Source: DASTFY01 sp963829955
GTDB lineage: Bacteria > Actinomycetota > Acidimicrobiia > Acidimicrobiales > Ilumatobacteraceae
DNA length: 64,000 nucleotides
Reading direction: 5' to 3'
Assembly: GCA_963829955.1 (NCBI GenBank)
Contig: CAWHKS010000001.1
Span: 372,001 to 436,000 of the forward strand
Positions 17,004 through 26,370 of this stretch are shown piece after piece; positions within the stretch are counted from its first letter, which is position 1; each line of letters opens with the position of its first letter. The position numbers were made by a program, and so were the translations under genes. A model generated the notes under the pieces. The model did not search any database. It saw nothing but the letters and a program-made list of their open reading frames with translations, and was not told where the DNA came from.

Positions 17004-20000
17004 GTGGGCTTGGACCTCCTCACCGTCCCCTACGGCGCGGCCGCGGTGGACGCGCTGGCGGACGAGGTGGCGCGGGGCAAGGCGGGCGAGCCGCTCCGGC
17101 CGGTCACGGTCGTCGTCCCCTCGAACTACGCCGGCGTGGCCACCCGGCGGGCGCTGGCCCGGCGGAGTGGGGTGGCAGGGCTCACGGTGGTCACGCTGTA
17201 CCGGCTGGCCGAGCTGCTGGCCGGGCCGGCACTGGCCCGGTCGGGCCGGGTCCCGGTCTCGTCGCCGCTCGTGTCGACCGCGGTGAGGGCGGCGCTGGCC
17301 GAGGAACCGGGTCTCTTCGGACCTGTCGCCGACCAGCCGTCCACGGTGGAGGCGTTGCGCCGTGCCCATCGCGAGCTGCGGGACCTCGGCCCCGAGGAGC
17401 GCGCGCTGCTCGGTCAGGACGCTCGGGCCGCCGCCGTGCTGGCCATCGACGCCCGAGTCACCGCGCTGCTGCAGGAGCAGTGGTTCGACGAGACGGACCT
17501 GATGGCCGCCGCCGCGGCCGCCGTGGGCCGTGACGCCGCGGACGTCGGACCGCTGGTGGTCTTCTTGCCCCAGGACGTGACCAGCCACGGCGCGCTCCTG
17601 CTGCGCGCCCTCGCCGAGCACGGACAGGTCACGGTCCTCCTGGGCGGGACCGGCGCCGCGAGCGGGCCCGGAGTCCGCATCGCGGAGCGGTTGGGCGTTC
17701 CGCTCCCGACGGTCGCCGCTCTACCGGAGTCCGGTGGGCGGCTGCGCCCCGGCCTGGAGCTGGTGGTCGCGGCCGACGAGGACGATGAGGTCCGGGCGGC
17801 CCTGCGGAGAGTGCTCCGCGCCGCTGCGGACGGCATCCCGCTGGAGCGCGTGGCCGTCGTGTACGCGCCTGGCGCGGTCTACGGCCGGCTGCTGGTCGAG
17901 CACCTGGAGGCCGCCCGCCTCCCCTGGAACGGGGTGACGGACGTGCCGCTGGCCGAGCGGGTCGCCGGCCGCACCCTGCTGGCACTGCTGGACACCGACC
18001 TCCCCGCCCTGCGCCGCCGCGACGTGTTCGCGCTCCTGGCCTCGGCCCCACCGGCTGCCGGCCGGCCGGTCGCCTCCTGGGAACGGCTCGCCCGCGAGGC
18101 CGGCGTCGTCGCCGGACGTGGCCAGTGGGAGCAGCGGCTCGCCACTCTCGCCCTCGCCGATCGTGACAGCGCGGCCGCGCCGCGCGGCGAAGACCCAGGC
18201 GGTCGGGCGAACTGGCGGGAGGCGCGGGCCGAGCGCGCCGACGACCTGGCCCGGTTCGTGGTGATGCTCGCCGACCTCCTGGAGCCGCCGGACAGCAGAG
18301 CTTGGTCGGCGTACGCCGCGTGGTCCCGGACGTTGCTGGACCACGTCCTGGGCTCGCCGTCGCGACACGTGCGGGCTGGCCGGCCGACGAGATCCGCGCT
18401 GCCGAGGAGGTCGAGCGCGTCCTGGCCCGCATCGCGCGGGCTGGATGCCGTGGCACCGCCCACCGTCGACCGTGCCGTGCTGCGCGCCGCGGTCGACGCG
18501 GAGCTGTCCGACGGGCTGCGCACCGTGGGGCGCCTCGGCGAAGGGCTCTTCGTCGGGCCCATCCCCCTGGCGGTGGGGATCGAGACCGACCTCGTGATCG
18601 TGCTGGGCCTCTTCGAAGGTGGCCTGCCGGGTGTCCTGACCGAGGATCCGCTCCTCGCCGAGGCCAGCCGCCGCCGCACCGGCGGGGCCCTGCGCACCGC
18701 GGCCGACCGGCGGGCACTCCTCCACCACCAGTTCCTGGGCGTCGCGGGGGCGGCCGGCGTCACCGTGGTGGCCAGCCGACCAGCAGCCGAGCTGCGGACG
18801 GGTCGGGCGCACCCGCCGTCGCGCTGGCTGGCCGACCTGCGGGCCGGGGAGTCGCCCGCCCGCTCGGTGCGCCACGGCTCGTTCCTCGACGGGTTGTGCC
18901 GCCCGGCGGGAGGGCCCGCGGGCGCGGGCGGGCCGGGGTCGACGGCGACCGCCACCGGACCGCCCGGCTCGGAGCAGGAGGTGTCGGTCGCCGAGCTCGC
19001 CGCGGTCTGGCGCTCCGGCGCGCCCCTCGAGACCCATCCTCTGGCCGGCAATGACGTCCCACTCCGCCAGGCGCTCACCCTCACCCGGGCGCGCCAGAGC
19101 GACCGCTTCACGCGATTCGATGGCAACCTGGCCGAGCTCGCCGCCGAAGGGGTCGACCTCGCCCCCCGCCGTCCCACGGCGCCGACCGCGCTCGAGGCCT
19201 GGGCCAGCTGCCCGTACGCGTACTTCGTCCGCTACATACTCGGCGTGCGGGAGCCCGACCGCCTCCACGATCTGCTGACCCTCCGGCCAACCGACCGCGG
19301 CGTCCTCGTCCATGAGGTGCTGGAGGCGGTCGTCACGGCCACCGTCGCCACCGGCGACGTTCCCGGCCCGGGCGAACCGTGGCCGGAGTCGGTCCACGCC
19401 GCACTGCTGGCCGAGTTGGACGCCCGCTGCCGCGCCGCCGAGCAGCGGGGCATCGTGGGCGCAGCCCTCCACTGGCGCCAGGAGCAACGTCGGTTGCGCC
19501 GCCGCCTGGCCAGCTTCCTGACCATGGACCTCGAGGCGCGCACCGCGCTCTCTGTCACCCCCAAGGAGGCCGAGCTGTCGTTCGGACGGGACACGCCGGT
19601 CGAGCTGGCGCTGCCCGGCGGGGAGGTGCTGGCCCTGACCGGCCAGGTCGACCGCGTGGACGTCGGCGAGGGGCGGGTGGCGGTCATCGATTACAAGACG
19701 GGGCGGTACCGCTCTGAGCCGGGCGAAGCCGAGGACCCGCTGCTCGGAGGGCGCCGGCTGCAGCTCCCGGTCTACGGCCTGGCCGCCAGCCGCCACCTCA
19801 ACCTGGAGGACGCGGAGGTCGTGGCCGAGTACTGGTACCTCGACCACCAGCGGGCCCGCCGCTCCCGCCAGGCCGTCAGGCTGGACGAGGCCCTGCTGGA
19901 GCGCCTGGGTGAGGTGCTGGTCACCATCACCCGCGCCATCGCCGCCGGTCTGTTCGTACCCAACCCGGACCCTCCCGACCCCTGGCGATGGGCCCGCTGC

Positions 20001-20105
20001 CCGTACTGCGACCCCGACGGTGCCGACACAGCGACGCTCTGGAGCCAGCGGCAGCATAAGCAGGGCGACCCCGCGCTCGCGCCGTACCTGGCCCTGGTGC
20101 CGTGA
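17004..20105 (+). CDS. AddB-like PD-(D/E)XK nuclease subunit of a helicase-nuclease
   Basis: 1033 aa. The N-terminus looks like a UvrD-type helicase fold but has no Walker A motif (VVVPSNYAGVATRRAL where a P-loop might be), so it should be ATPase-inactive. The C-terminal 300 residues are a RecB-type nuclease: SCPYAYFVRYILG (~735), GVLVHEVLE, AVIDYKTGRYRS (~893, the D...DxK core) and CPYCDPDG (~998). Three Cys of the usual four-Cys iron-sulfur staple are visible. Residues around 455-480 are read in the wrong frame: a second frame gives WPADEIRAAEEVERVLARI between two compensating shifts near 18378 and 18445. It overlaps the next gene by one base (TGATG). Confidence 0.85.
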   Translation: MGLDLLTVPYGAAAVDALADEVARGKAGEPLRPVTVVVPSNYAGVATRRALARRSGVAGLTVVTLYRLAELLAGPALARSGRVPVSSPLVSTAVRAALAEEPGLFGPVADQPSTVEALRRAHRELRDLGPEERALLGQDARAAAVLAIDARVTALLQEQWFDETDLMAAAAAAVGRDAADVGPLVVFLPQDVTSHGALLLRALAEHGQVTVLLGGTGAASGPGVRIAERLGVPLPTVAALPESGGRLRPGLELVVAADEDDEVRAALRRVLRAAADGIPLERVAVVYAPGAVYGRLLVEHLEAARLPWNGVTDVPLAERVAGRTLLALLDTDLPALRRRDVFALLASAPPAAGRPVASWERLAREAGVVAGRGQWEQRLATLALADRDSAAAPRGEDPGGRANWREARAERADDLARFVVMLADLLEPPDSRAWSAYAAWSRTLLDHVLGSPSRHVRAGRPTRSALPRRSSASWPASRGLDAVAPPTVDRAVLRAAVDAELSDGLRTVGRLGEGLFVGPIPLAVGIETDLVIVLGLFEGGLPGVLTEDPLLAEASRRRTGGALRTAADRRALLHHQFLGVAGAAGVTVVASRPAAELRTGRAHPPSRWLADLRAGESPARSVRHGSFLDGLCRPAGGPAGAGGPGSTATATGPPGSEQEVSVAELAAVWRSGAPLETHPLAGNDVPLRQALTLTRARQSDRFTRFDGNLAELAAEGVDLAPRRPTAPTALEAWASCPYAYFVRYILGVREPDRLHDLLTLRPTDRGVLVHEVLEAVVTATVATGDVPGPGEPWPESVHAALLAELDARCRAAEQRGIVGAALHWRQEQRRLRRRLASFLTMDLEARTALSVTPKEAELSFGRDTPVELALPGGEVLALTGQVDRVDVGEGRVAVIDYKTGRYRSEPGEAEDPLLGGRRLQLPVYGLAASRHLNLEDAEVVAEYWYLDHQRARRSRQAVRLDEALLERLGEVLVTITRAIAAGLFVPNPDPPDPWRWARCPYCDPDGADTATLWSQRQHKQGDPALAPYLALVP

Positions 20106-23100
20106 TGGGCGACGAGTGGGGCGACGACGCCCTGGCCGCTGACGCCCTCGCCGCTGACGCCCTCGCAGCTGACGCCCTGGCCGCTGACGCCCTCGCCGAC
20201 GAAGCGGCCCGCCGCCGCATCGCCACCGACCTCGGCACGACGCTCTTCGTCGCGGCCGGGGCCGGTTCCGGCAAGACGACGCAGCTCGTCGAGCGGGTCG
20301 TGGCCCTGGTACTGGCGGGCACCCCGATGGAGGCGATCGCCGCTATCACCTTCACGGACAAGGCGGCCGATGAGCTGCGCCAGCGCGTGGCGGCTGCCCT
20401 CCAGGCCCGGGCCGACACGCCCGACTCCGCCGACGCCGCCGATCGCTGCCGCCGGGCCTTGGACCAGCTCGACCAGGCCGCTCTGTGCACGCTCCACGCG
20501 TTCGCTCAGCGGATCCTCACCGCCTACCCCGTCGAAGCCGGGCTCCCCCCTGCCGTCGCCGTCCTCGACGAGATCGAGTCCGACATCGACTTCGAGGAGC
20601 GGTTCCAGGGCTTCTACGCCGAGCTGATCGCCCGGCCGGAGCTGGAGCGCACGCTGATGTTGGCCCTGGAGCTGGACATCACCGCCGAGCAACTGCGCAG
20701 CGTGGCCGAGCGCCTCGACGACAACTGGGATCTCGTCCGGGTCCGCGCCGAGCCCGTCCCCGAGCCCCCACCGCTGGACCTGACCCCTGTGCTGACCGCC
20801 GGCCGCGACCTGCTGGACTGCTGCGGGGACGTCGGGCCCGGTGACAACCTGGCCGCCTACGTGCAGGACTGGCTGCCGGGTTGGCTCGAGCAGCTCGAGT
20901 CGGCGATCGACGGCGGCGCCGACGAGCTCGACCTCTTGGATCTCGTGCGTCACAGCGAACCACCCAAGCCCGGTTCGCTGGGCGGCAACGCGTGGAGCAG
21001 CACGACCTACGGCTCCTCGAAGGGGGCGCGCGACGCGCTCAAGGGCCTTGCCAGCACGGGCTACGACGGCAGCGCCCTCGGCCGGGTGATCGACGCTCTC
21101 GTCGAACCGATCCTCGCCCGCCTGGGCGATGAGCTGGCCCGCTTCACGCTGCACCAGGCCCAGACCCGCCGCCGCTCGGGACGGCTGACCTTCCACGACC
21201 TCCTGGTGCTGTGTCGCGCCGTCGTACACGAGCAGGAGCACGGCCCCCGCATCCGCCGCGAGCTGGCGCAGCGCTACCAGGCGCTGCTGCTGGACGAGTA
21301 CCAGGACACCGATCCGCTGCAGCTCGACATCGTCCGGGCCATCGCCGTGCCCCCCGAGGCGGGCGACGAGGGGGCGCCGCGGCCCGGTCAGCTGTTCTTC
21401 GTGGGCGACCCCAAGCAGTCGCTGTACCGCTTCCGGCGGGCCGACATCGACCTGTTCCTCCGCACCCCGAGCCTGGTGGACGCGGAGCCGGTCTCGCTCA
21501 CCAGCAACTTCCGATCCACCCCGCCGGTCATCGACTGGATCAACCACGTGTTCGACCAACTCATCGTCGGCGCGACGGCCGACGATGGCAGCCGGGCCCA
21601 ACCGGACTTCGAAGCGCTCTCGGCCCGCCCCACTCCCGACCTGGCGGGGACCCCTGTGACGGTCCTCGGCGCGAACGCCCATCCGACGGGGACCCTGATC
21701 GGTGACCTGCGGCAGGCCGAGGCGGTCGACGTCGCCGCGCTGATCGAGCGGATCGTGCGGGAGGGCTGGGAGGTCCGGCCGCATCGTGATGGACCTCCGG
21801 TCCCCGCCCGGCGGCGTGACATCGCCGTCCTCATCCCCGCCCGCACGGTGCTCGGCCAGCTCGAGGCAGCTCTTCGCGACGCCGGCATTCCGTACCGCCT
21901 CGACACCGGCTCCCTCGTGTATGCGGCCGACGAGGTGCGGACGCTGCTCATGGCGCTCCGAGTGATCGATGACCCCACGGACGACCTCGCGGTGGTCAGC
22001 GTGCTGCGCAGCCCGCTCTACGGCTGCAGCGACGTCGACCTCTACCGCTGGCGGCGCCAGCGGGGAGGGACGTGGAGCGCGCTGGCCCCCCGTCCGGCGC
22101 GCTTCGAGGCGGACGATCCGGTGTGGGACGGGCTGGCCGATCTGCGCCAGCGCATCGAGTCCCGCTCGTGGCGGACGCCCAGCGAACAGCTCGACGGCCT
22201 CGTCCGGGACCGGCGGGTGCTGGAGACGGCGCTCGCCGGGCCGTCACCGCTCGACGCCTGGCATCGGATCCGTTTCGTCATCGAGCAGGCCCGGGCCTGG
22301 AGCGACGCCGGGGGCCGCTTCCTGCGGGACTATCTCGACTGGACGAAGCGCCAGACCGGACTCACGGGTCGCGTGGCCGAGGCCCTGCTCGACGAGGACG
22401 GGCTCGACGACGAGGACGGTGTCGACGGCGACAACACCGAGGCGCGGCCGGACCGTGTGCCCGCGGACGTCGAAGACTCGGTACGTGTGTTGACCGTCCA
22501 CGGCGCCAAGGGGCTCGAGTTCCCGATCGCCATCGTGTGCGGGTTCAACAGCCAGGGCGGCAGCCGCCAGCGCGGCGTGCAGGTCGCGTTCCGCACCGAC
22601 GGCCTGACGCTGCGGCTGCGGTCGGGCCTGGAACAGCAGGGCTTCGACGCCACGAGGGCCATCGACGAGCAGATGGATCATCACGAGCGCATCCGCCTGC
22701 TGTATGTGGCCTGCACCCGGGCCCGCGACCACCTGGCGGTGTCGGTCCACCGCGTCGATCCCGGCAAGGCGTCGGAGCGGCGCCGGTACACCGGCGCGCA
22801 GCTCCTCGCTCCGTGCGTGGTCCCTCCCGACCACCAGGAGGCGCTGGCCGGCAGCCAGGTCCTCCTCCCGGGGGCCACCGAGGGTCCGCCACCGCCCACC
22901 GCGGACGCGGCGACCGCGCCACCCCCACCGGTGGTGACAGACCTGACCGCCTGGCGTGCGGCGCGGGACGAGCTCATCGCCACCGCCCGTCTCCCCCGTT
23001 CGATCTCCGCCACCAGATTGGCCGCGGAGGCGCTCGGCCCGGACCCGACTGATGCCGCCGACGTCACGGCGGGCATGACGGTCGATGGCGACGACGACCG

Positions 23101-23800
23101 GTTCGAGGAGCTGGCCGGAGCGCCCGCGCCTGACGACGTCGAGCCCGGTCTGGCCAAACGCCCGGTGGACCTCGACCTGCCGGCCTGGCGCCGGGGCCGC
23201 TACGGCACCGCCATCGGCCGGGCCGTCCACGGCGTCTTGCAGGTGGTCGATCTCGCCAGCGGTGACGGCCTGGAGGCGCTGGCCCGGGCGCAGGCGGCGG
23301 CCGAGGGCGTCGACGACGAGTGGGAGCGCATCGCCCGCCTGGCCCGCTCCGCCCTGGCCACACCGTGCGTGGCTGAGGCCGCAGCCCTCCCCCACTGGCG
23401 GGAGGTCTACGTCGGGGTGCCCTTCGGCGACACGGTGCTCGAGGGGTACATCGACCTGCTGTACCGCCGGGCGGACGGCCTGGTCGTCGTGGACCACAAG
23501 ACGGATCGCATCGTGGCGACCGATGGTGCCGGGCCCCTGCCGGCGGAGAAGCTGGCCGCCTACCGTCGCCAGCTTGCCGCCTACGCGGTGGCCGTCGAGC
23601 GGGCCACCGGCGAACAGGTCGTCGCCGCGCTCCTCGTGCTCTGCGCGCCGGCGGGCGGACAGGAGGTGGTCATCGCCGATCTGCGCGCCGCGATGGACGA
23701 GGTGCAGGTGCTCCTGGATCCGGGGCTGCCTCCGCCGGGCCGCGACGCCGGACGACTGTTCGACCCGGACGGTTACGGGGTGCCGGAGCCGCCGGTGTAG
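20105..23800 (+). CDS. AddA-like UvrD/RecB helicase-nuclease subunit
   Basis: 1231 aa. SF1 helicase motifs: AGAGSGKTTQLVERV (Walker A, ~53), FTDKAADEL (Ia), LLLDEYQDTDP (II, ~395), GDPKQSLYRFRRAD (III), TVHGAKGLEFPI (V) and LLYVACTRARDHL (VI). A C-terminal RecB nuclease follows: GTAIGRAVHGVL, EGYIDLLYRR, VVVDHKTDR (~1129) and QLAAYAVAVE. With the preceding subunit it should process double-strand break ends for recombination. A run of five near-identical DALAA units fills the first 33 residues. ATG 20105 is used because it overlaps the upstream stop. Confidence 0.9.
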   Translation: MGDEWGDDALAADALAADALAADALAADALADEAARRRIATDLGTTLFVAAGAGSGKTTQLVERVVALVLAGTPMEAIAAITFTDKAADELRQRVAAALQARADTPDSADAADRCRRALDQLDQAALCTLHAFAQRILTAYPVEAGLPPAVAVLDEIESDIDFEERFQGFYAELIARPELERTLMLALELDITAEQLRSVAERLDDNWDLVRVRAEPVPEPPPLDLTPVLTAGRDLLDCCGDVGPGDNLAAYVQDWLPGWLEQLESAIDGGADELDLLDLVRHSEPPKPGSLGGNAWSSTTYGSSKGARDALKGLASTGYDGSALGRVIDALVEPILARLGDELARFTLHQAQTRRRSGRLTFHDLLVLCRAVVHEQEHGPRIRRELAQRYQALLLDEYQDTDPLQLDIVRAIAVPPEAGDEGAPRPGQLFFVGDPKQSLYRFRRADIDLFLRTPSLVDAEPVSLTSNFRSTPPVIDWINHVFDQLIVGATADDGSRAQPDFEALSARPTPDLAGTPVTVLGANAHPTGTLIGDLRQAEAVDVAALIERIVREGWEVRPHRDGPPVPARRRDIAVLIPARTVLGQLEAALRDAGIPYRLDTGSLVYAADEVRTLLMALRVIDDPTDDLAVVSVLRSPLYGCSDVDLYRWRRQRGGTWSALAPRPARFEADDPVWDGLADLRQRIESRSWRTPSEQLDGLVRDRRVLETALAGPSPLDAWHRIRFVIEQARAWSDAGGRFLRDYLDWTKRQTGLTGRVAEALLDEDGLDDEDGVDGDNTEARPDRVPADVEDSVRVLTVHGAKGLEFPIAIVCGFNSQGGSRQRGVQVAFRTDGLTLRLRSGLEQQGFDATRAIDEQMDHHERIRLLYVACTRARDHLAVSVHRVDPGKASERRRYTGAQLLAPCVVPPDHQEALAGSQVLLPGATEGPPPPTADAATAPPPPVVTDLTAWRAARDELIATARLPRSISATRLAAEALGPDPTDAADVTAGMTVDGDDDRFEELAGAPAPDDVEPGLAKRPVDLDLPAWRRGRYGTAIGRAVHGVLQVVDLASGDGLEALARAQAAAEGVDDEWERIARLARSALATPCVAEAAALPHWREVYVGVPFGDTVLEGYIDLLYRRADGLVVVDHKTDRIVATDGAGPLPAEKLAAYRRQLAAYAVAVERATGEQVVAALLVLCAPAGGQEVVIADLRAAMDEVQVLLDPGLPPPGRDAGRLFDPDGYGVPEPPV
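20126..20200 (+). repeat. Five tandem 15-bp repeats in the helicase N-terminus
   Basis: Five consecutive 15-bp units (20126, 20141, 20156, 20171, 20186) differ at only a few wobble bases, and each encodes D-A-L-A-A/D. Being a multiple of three, copy-number changes would keep the frame open. Confidence 0.9.
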
Positions 23801-24492
23801 CGCCGGCCCGACAGCGGCTCGGTCCGGAGCACCTTGGCCACGAGGTGCTTGAGCGACACGATCAGCACCAGCCCGGCCATCACGGCGACCGCCGGCACGA
23901 GGAATGCCAGCAGCACCTTGTTCCACCGGCCCTTCATCCCCGAGAGCAGTCCGGTGTCGACCGGGCTGCCGTCGGCCAGGCGGGTGATGATCGGGTCGTC
24001 GCCCGGGCAGGTGCCCGGGCCCGGCTGGGTCCGGAACGAGGTCCGCAGCTTCGAGTGGAGCTTGCCCGTCGCGGGATCGACCTGCGCGGCTACCAGATAG
24101 GTGGGCCCGATCCGCATGAACCCGGCGTCGTCGACGAAGTCGACGTCGATGAGCGGACCGGCCCACGTGCCCGCGATGACCTTGTCGACTTTGAAGCGGA
24201 ACGTGGGCACCTGGTACACGGTGATCCGCCCCTCGAACACGAGGTAGGGCGGCGGGATCTCGGTGCAGTTCAAGGGCAGCGTCGAGGTGGTGGGCAGCAC
24301 CTGGGACGGCGGGGGTGCCGTGGGAGGCGCTGTCGGTGGTGCGGTGGCCGCCGGATCGACCGGAGGCACGGTGGGCGGCGGCTCCTGGGCGCCAGCCGTT
24401 CCGAGGGAGCCGGACAGGCAGACCACGACACCGGCCAGCCCGGCCGCCACCGCAGCTGCGATCCACGCACACGTTGGACCCGCACCGACCAC
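23773..24492 (-). CDS. Hypothetical secreted/membrane protein with Pro-rich linker
   Basis: 239 aa, family not recognised. A signal-like hydrophobic N-terminus (residues 8-35) is followed by a Pro/Thr-rich linker (36-70). A globular domain reading LVFEGRITVYQVPTFRFKVDKVIAGTW resembles the beta-rich domain seen in actinobacterial surface proteins that handle metal or fibre assembly. Two Cys (CTEIPP, GTCPGDD) could form a disulphide. A single C-terminal helix (LLAFLVPAVAVMAGLVLIVSL) with a basic tail should anchor it, domain outside. Its end overlaps the convergent helicase gene by 28 bases. Confidence 0.65.
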   Translation of the reverse strand: MVGAGPTCAWIAAAVAAGLAGVVVCLSGSLGTAGAQEPPPTVPPVDPAATAPPTAPPTAPPPSQVLPTTSTLPLNCTEIPPPYLVFEGRITVYQVPTFRFKVDKVIAGTWAGPLIDVDFVDDAGFMRIGPTYLVAAQVDPATGKLHSKLRTSFRTQPGPGTCPGDDPIITRLADGSPVDTGLLSGMKGRWNKVLLAFLVPAVAVMAGLVLIVSLKHLVAKVLRTEPLSGRRYTGGSGTP

Positions 24493-24569
24493 GCGCTCAC
24501 CGTAGTCGTGGGCCCCTTCCGAGCTCCGTCATCCCTGCTGCGTCATGCTCCCCAGGGCGGAGCAGGCGA

Positions 24570-25349
24570 TCAGCGGCCCTCGAAGCGCGGATCGCGCTTC
24601 GCGACGAACGCCGCGATGGCCTCCGCGGTGTCCCGAGTGCCGAAGTTGACGGTCTGAGCAGCCCCTTCGTCGTCGAGAGCCTCCTCGAGGGTGACGGCCA
24701 TGGCGTTGTTCAGCAGGCGCTTGGTCTGGGCCAGCGCGATGGGTGGTCCCGCGGCGAGCTTCGACGCCCAGTCGTCCACGAACGCGTCGAGCTCCCCCGC
24801 CGGCACGACCCGGTTGACCAGTCCGAAGGCCTCGGCCTCCTTGGCCGAGATGATGTCGGCGAAGAAGGCCAGCTCCTTGGCCTTGTGGAGCCCGATGAGG
24901 CGGGGGAGCAACCAGGAGCCCCCGAAGTCGATGGTGAGCCCGCGTCGGGCGAAGATCTCCGTGAACCGGGCGTCGTCGGAGGCGACAATGAGATCACATC
25001 CGAACGCCAAATTGGCGCCGGCGCCCGCGGCCACACCCCCGACCTTGGCGATGGTCGGCTGCGGGAGCCGATGCAGGGCGAGGGCCACATCCCCGACATG
25101 CCGCATGGACGCCAGCTGGTGCCGGTGCCCGACGACGTCGCCACTCCCCCCGGACAGGTCGGCACCGGAGCAGAACGCTCCGGCCGCCCCGGTGACGACG
25201 AGCACCCGATCCTCGCCGCTGCCCGAGATCTCACGCAGGGTGGCGAGCAGCTCATCCCACATGAGGAGGTTGATGGCGTTCTTCTTCTCCGGACGGTCGA
25301 GGGTGATGGTGACGACGCCGTCCGCCCTCGTGACCCTGATGGTCTCCAT
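24570..25349 (-). CDS. Enoyl-CoA hydratase/isomerase (crotonase) family
   Basis: 259 aa. Crotonase signatures: GVVTITLDRPEKKNAIN, the first oxyanion-hole block GAAGAFCSGADLSGG, and the second, PTIAKVGGVAAGAGANLAFGCDLIVAS. The Glu expected for hydratase catalysis in the second block (GGALE-type) is not seen, and the ARRGLTIDFGGSWLLPRL stretch suits the broader isomerase/hydratase group. It acts on acyl-CoA in fatty-acid or aromatic degradation. ATG 25349 is chosen as the first Met of the conserved strand; starts at 25361 and 25367 are possible. Confidence 0.85.
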   Translation of the reverse strand: METIRVTRADGVVTITLDRPEKKNAINLLMWDELLATLREISGSGEDRVLVVTGAAGAFCSGADLSGGSGDVVGHRHQLASMRHVGDVALALHRLPQPTIAKVGGVAAGAGANLAFGCDLIVASDDARFTEIFARRGLTIDFGGSWLLPRLIGLHKAKELAFFADIISAKEAEAFGLVNRVVPAGELDAFVDDWASKLAAGPPIALAQTKRLLNNAMAVTLEEALDDEGAAQTVNFGTRDTAEAIAAFVAKRDPRFEGR

Positions 25350-25371
25350 GGGACCGACCATAATCACCGCG

Positions 25372-25482
25372 ATGGGCCTGAATCCCTACCGCCCGCAGCG
25401 CCGCCGGTCGTCGGACATCGTGTTCGTGGTCGCCGGCCTCGCGGTGGCCCTCGCCCTCGTACTCTGGGCGTTCCTCGGGTGA
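25372..25482 (+). CDS. Small membrane protein, 36 aa
   Basis: A short frame from ATG 25372 encodes a polar, basic N-terminus (MGLNPYRPQRRRSSD) and then one membrane helix (IVFVVAGLAVALALVLWAF). The positive-inside pattern predicts a single-pass protein with its N-terminus in the cytoplasm. Similar tiny Arg-rich single-helix proteins are common in actinomycetes. It is divergent from the crotonase gene and 7 bases before the Cys/His-motif protein. Confidence 0.5.
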   Translation: MGLNPYRPQRRRSSDIVFVVAGLAVALALVLWAFLG

Positions 25483-25489
25483 GGACACA

Positions 25490-25699
25490 GTGACGGGGTT
25501 CGCTGCCGACCTCGCGGACGTCGAGGTGCGCTCCATGCACCCGTACCAGGCGGCCAAGACCTACGTCTGCCCGGGCTGCCACCACGACATCCCCGCCGGG
25601 ACCGGCCACCTCGTCGTCATCCCCCGCCGCGCGCCCGATCTCCGGCGGCACTGGCACCGGGCCTGCTGGACGCGCGAGATCAGAACGCGGCCTCGATGA
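25490..25699 (+). CDS. Small Cys/His-motif protein (putative zinc ribbon)
   Basis: 69 aa from GTG 25490. The C-terminal 50 residues contain VCPGCHHDIPAGTGHLVV and then RRHWHRACW, giving a C-x2-C...H...C arrangement that could hold one zinc. I recall this CPGC..I..G..H...W....RRHWH.ACW pattern as a short conserved actinobacterial protein of unknown role. The end overlaps the convergent YraN gene by 20 bases. Confidence 0.7.
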   Translation: MTGFAADLADVEVRSMHPYQAAKTYVCPGCHHDIPAGTGHLVVIPRRAPDLRRHWHRACWTREIRTRPR

Positions 25700-26027
25700 C
25701 GCCGGCGACGCGGCCCCGCACCACGCTCGCCACGTCGAAGCGCACCACCGGCCAGGACCGGCCGTCGACGGCCAGCCAGCGGGCGGCCAGCCGGCGCAGG
25801 CGGGTCTGCTTCGTCGGCGTCACCGCCTCGAACGGCTGCCCGAAGGCATCGCTCGACCGGCTCTTCACCTCGCAGAAGACGACCACGCCGTCCCTGGCCA
25901 CGACCAGATCGAGCTCACCTTCACGGACCCGCCAGTTGCGGGCGAGCACCTCGTAGCCGCGGCTCTCGTACCAGCGCGCCACCTGATCCTCGCCCCATGC
26001 GCCGGTGGCCCGCCGCCCGGCTGTCAG
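25680..26027 (-). CDS. yraN: YraN/UPF0102-family endonuclease-like protein
   Basis: 115 aa if translation starts at CTG 26027. Family motifs: WGEDQVARWYESRGYEVLARNWR, then GELDLVVARDGVVVFCEVKSR, the E...D...ExK nuclease core of UPF0102, a Holliday-junction-resolvase-like fold. A GTG at 25982 is the first standard start but it would cut off the conserved GED. CTG 26027 has AGGAG upstream within the end of the DUF2469 gene, so a non-standard start or a one-base error is likely. It is part of the long minus-strand translation block. Confidence 0.85.
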   Translation of the reverse strand: MTAGRRATGAWGEDQVARWYESRGYEVLARNWRVREGELDLVVARDGVVVFCEVKSRSSDAFGQPFEAVTPTKQTRLRRLAARWLAVDGRSWPVVRFDVASVVRGRVAGVIEAAF

Positions 26028-26028
26028 G

Positions 26029-26322
26029 TCAGAGCTCCTGTTTCGGGAGCTCCTCGACGTTGACGTCTTTGAAGCTCAGCACCTTCACCGAGGGGACGAA
26101 CCGGCTGCGGCGGTACATGTCCCAAACCCATGCGTCCTTGAGCTCCAGCTCCACCAGGGGGCGCGGCCCCTCGTCGACCACCCGCACGCTCACCTCGTTG
26201 GCCAGGTAGAAGCGGCGCTCGGTCTCCACGGCGTACCGGAAGAGGCCCGACACGTCTTGGTACTCCTGCGCCAGCTGCAACTCCCGCTCGGCCTCGTAGT
26301 TCTCGAGGTCTTCCGTACTCAC
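26029..26322 (-). CDS. DUF2469 family protein
   Basis: 97 aa, a full-length match to the actinobacteria-restricted DUF2469. It begins with an acidic coiled segment (MSTEDLENYEAERELQLAQEYQDV) and has the diagnostic FRYAVETERRFYLAN and later FVPSVKV. No function is known for the family. It lies between L19 and YraN, a conserved position in actinomycetes. Confidence 0.9.
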   Translation of the reverse strand: MSTEDLENYEAERELQLAQEYQDVSGLFRYAVETERRFYLANEVSVRVVDEGPRPLVELELKDAWVWDMYRRSRFVPSVKVLSFKDVNVEELPKQEL

Positions 26323-26370
26323 GCGGCCCGCCCGACCGCGAACCGGGTGTCGGTGGCTCTGGCCGGCAAA

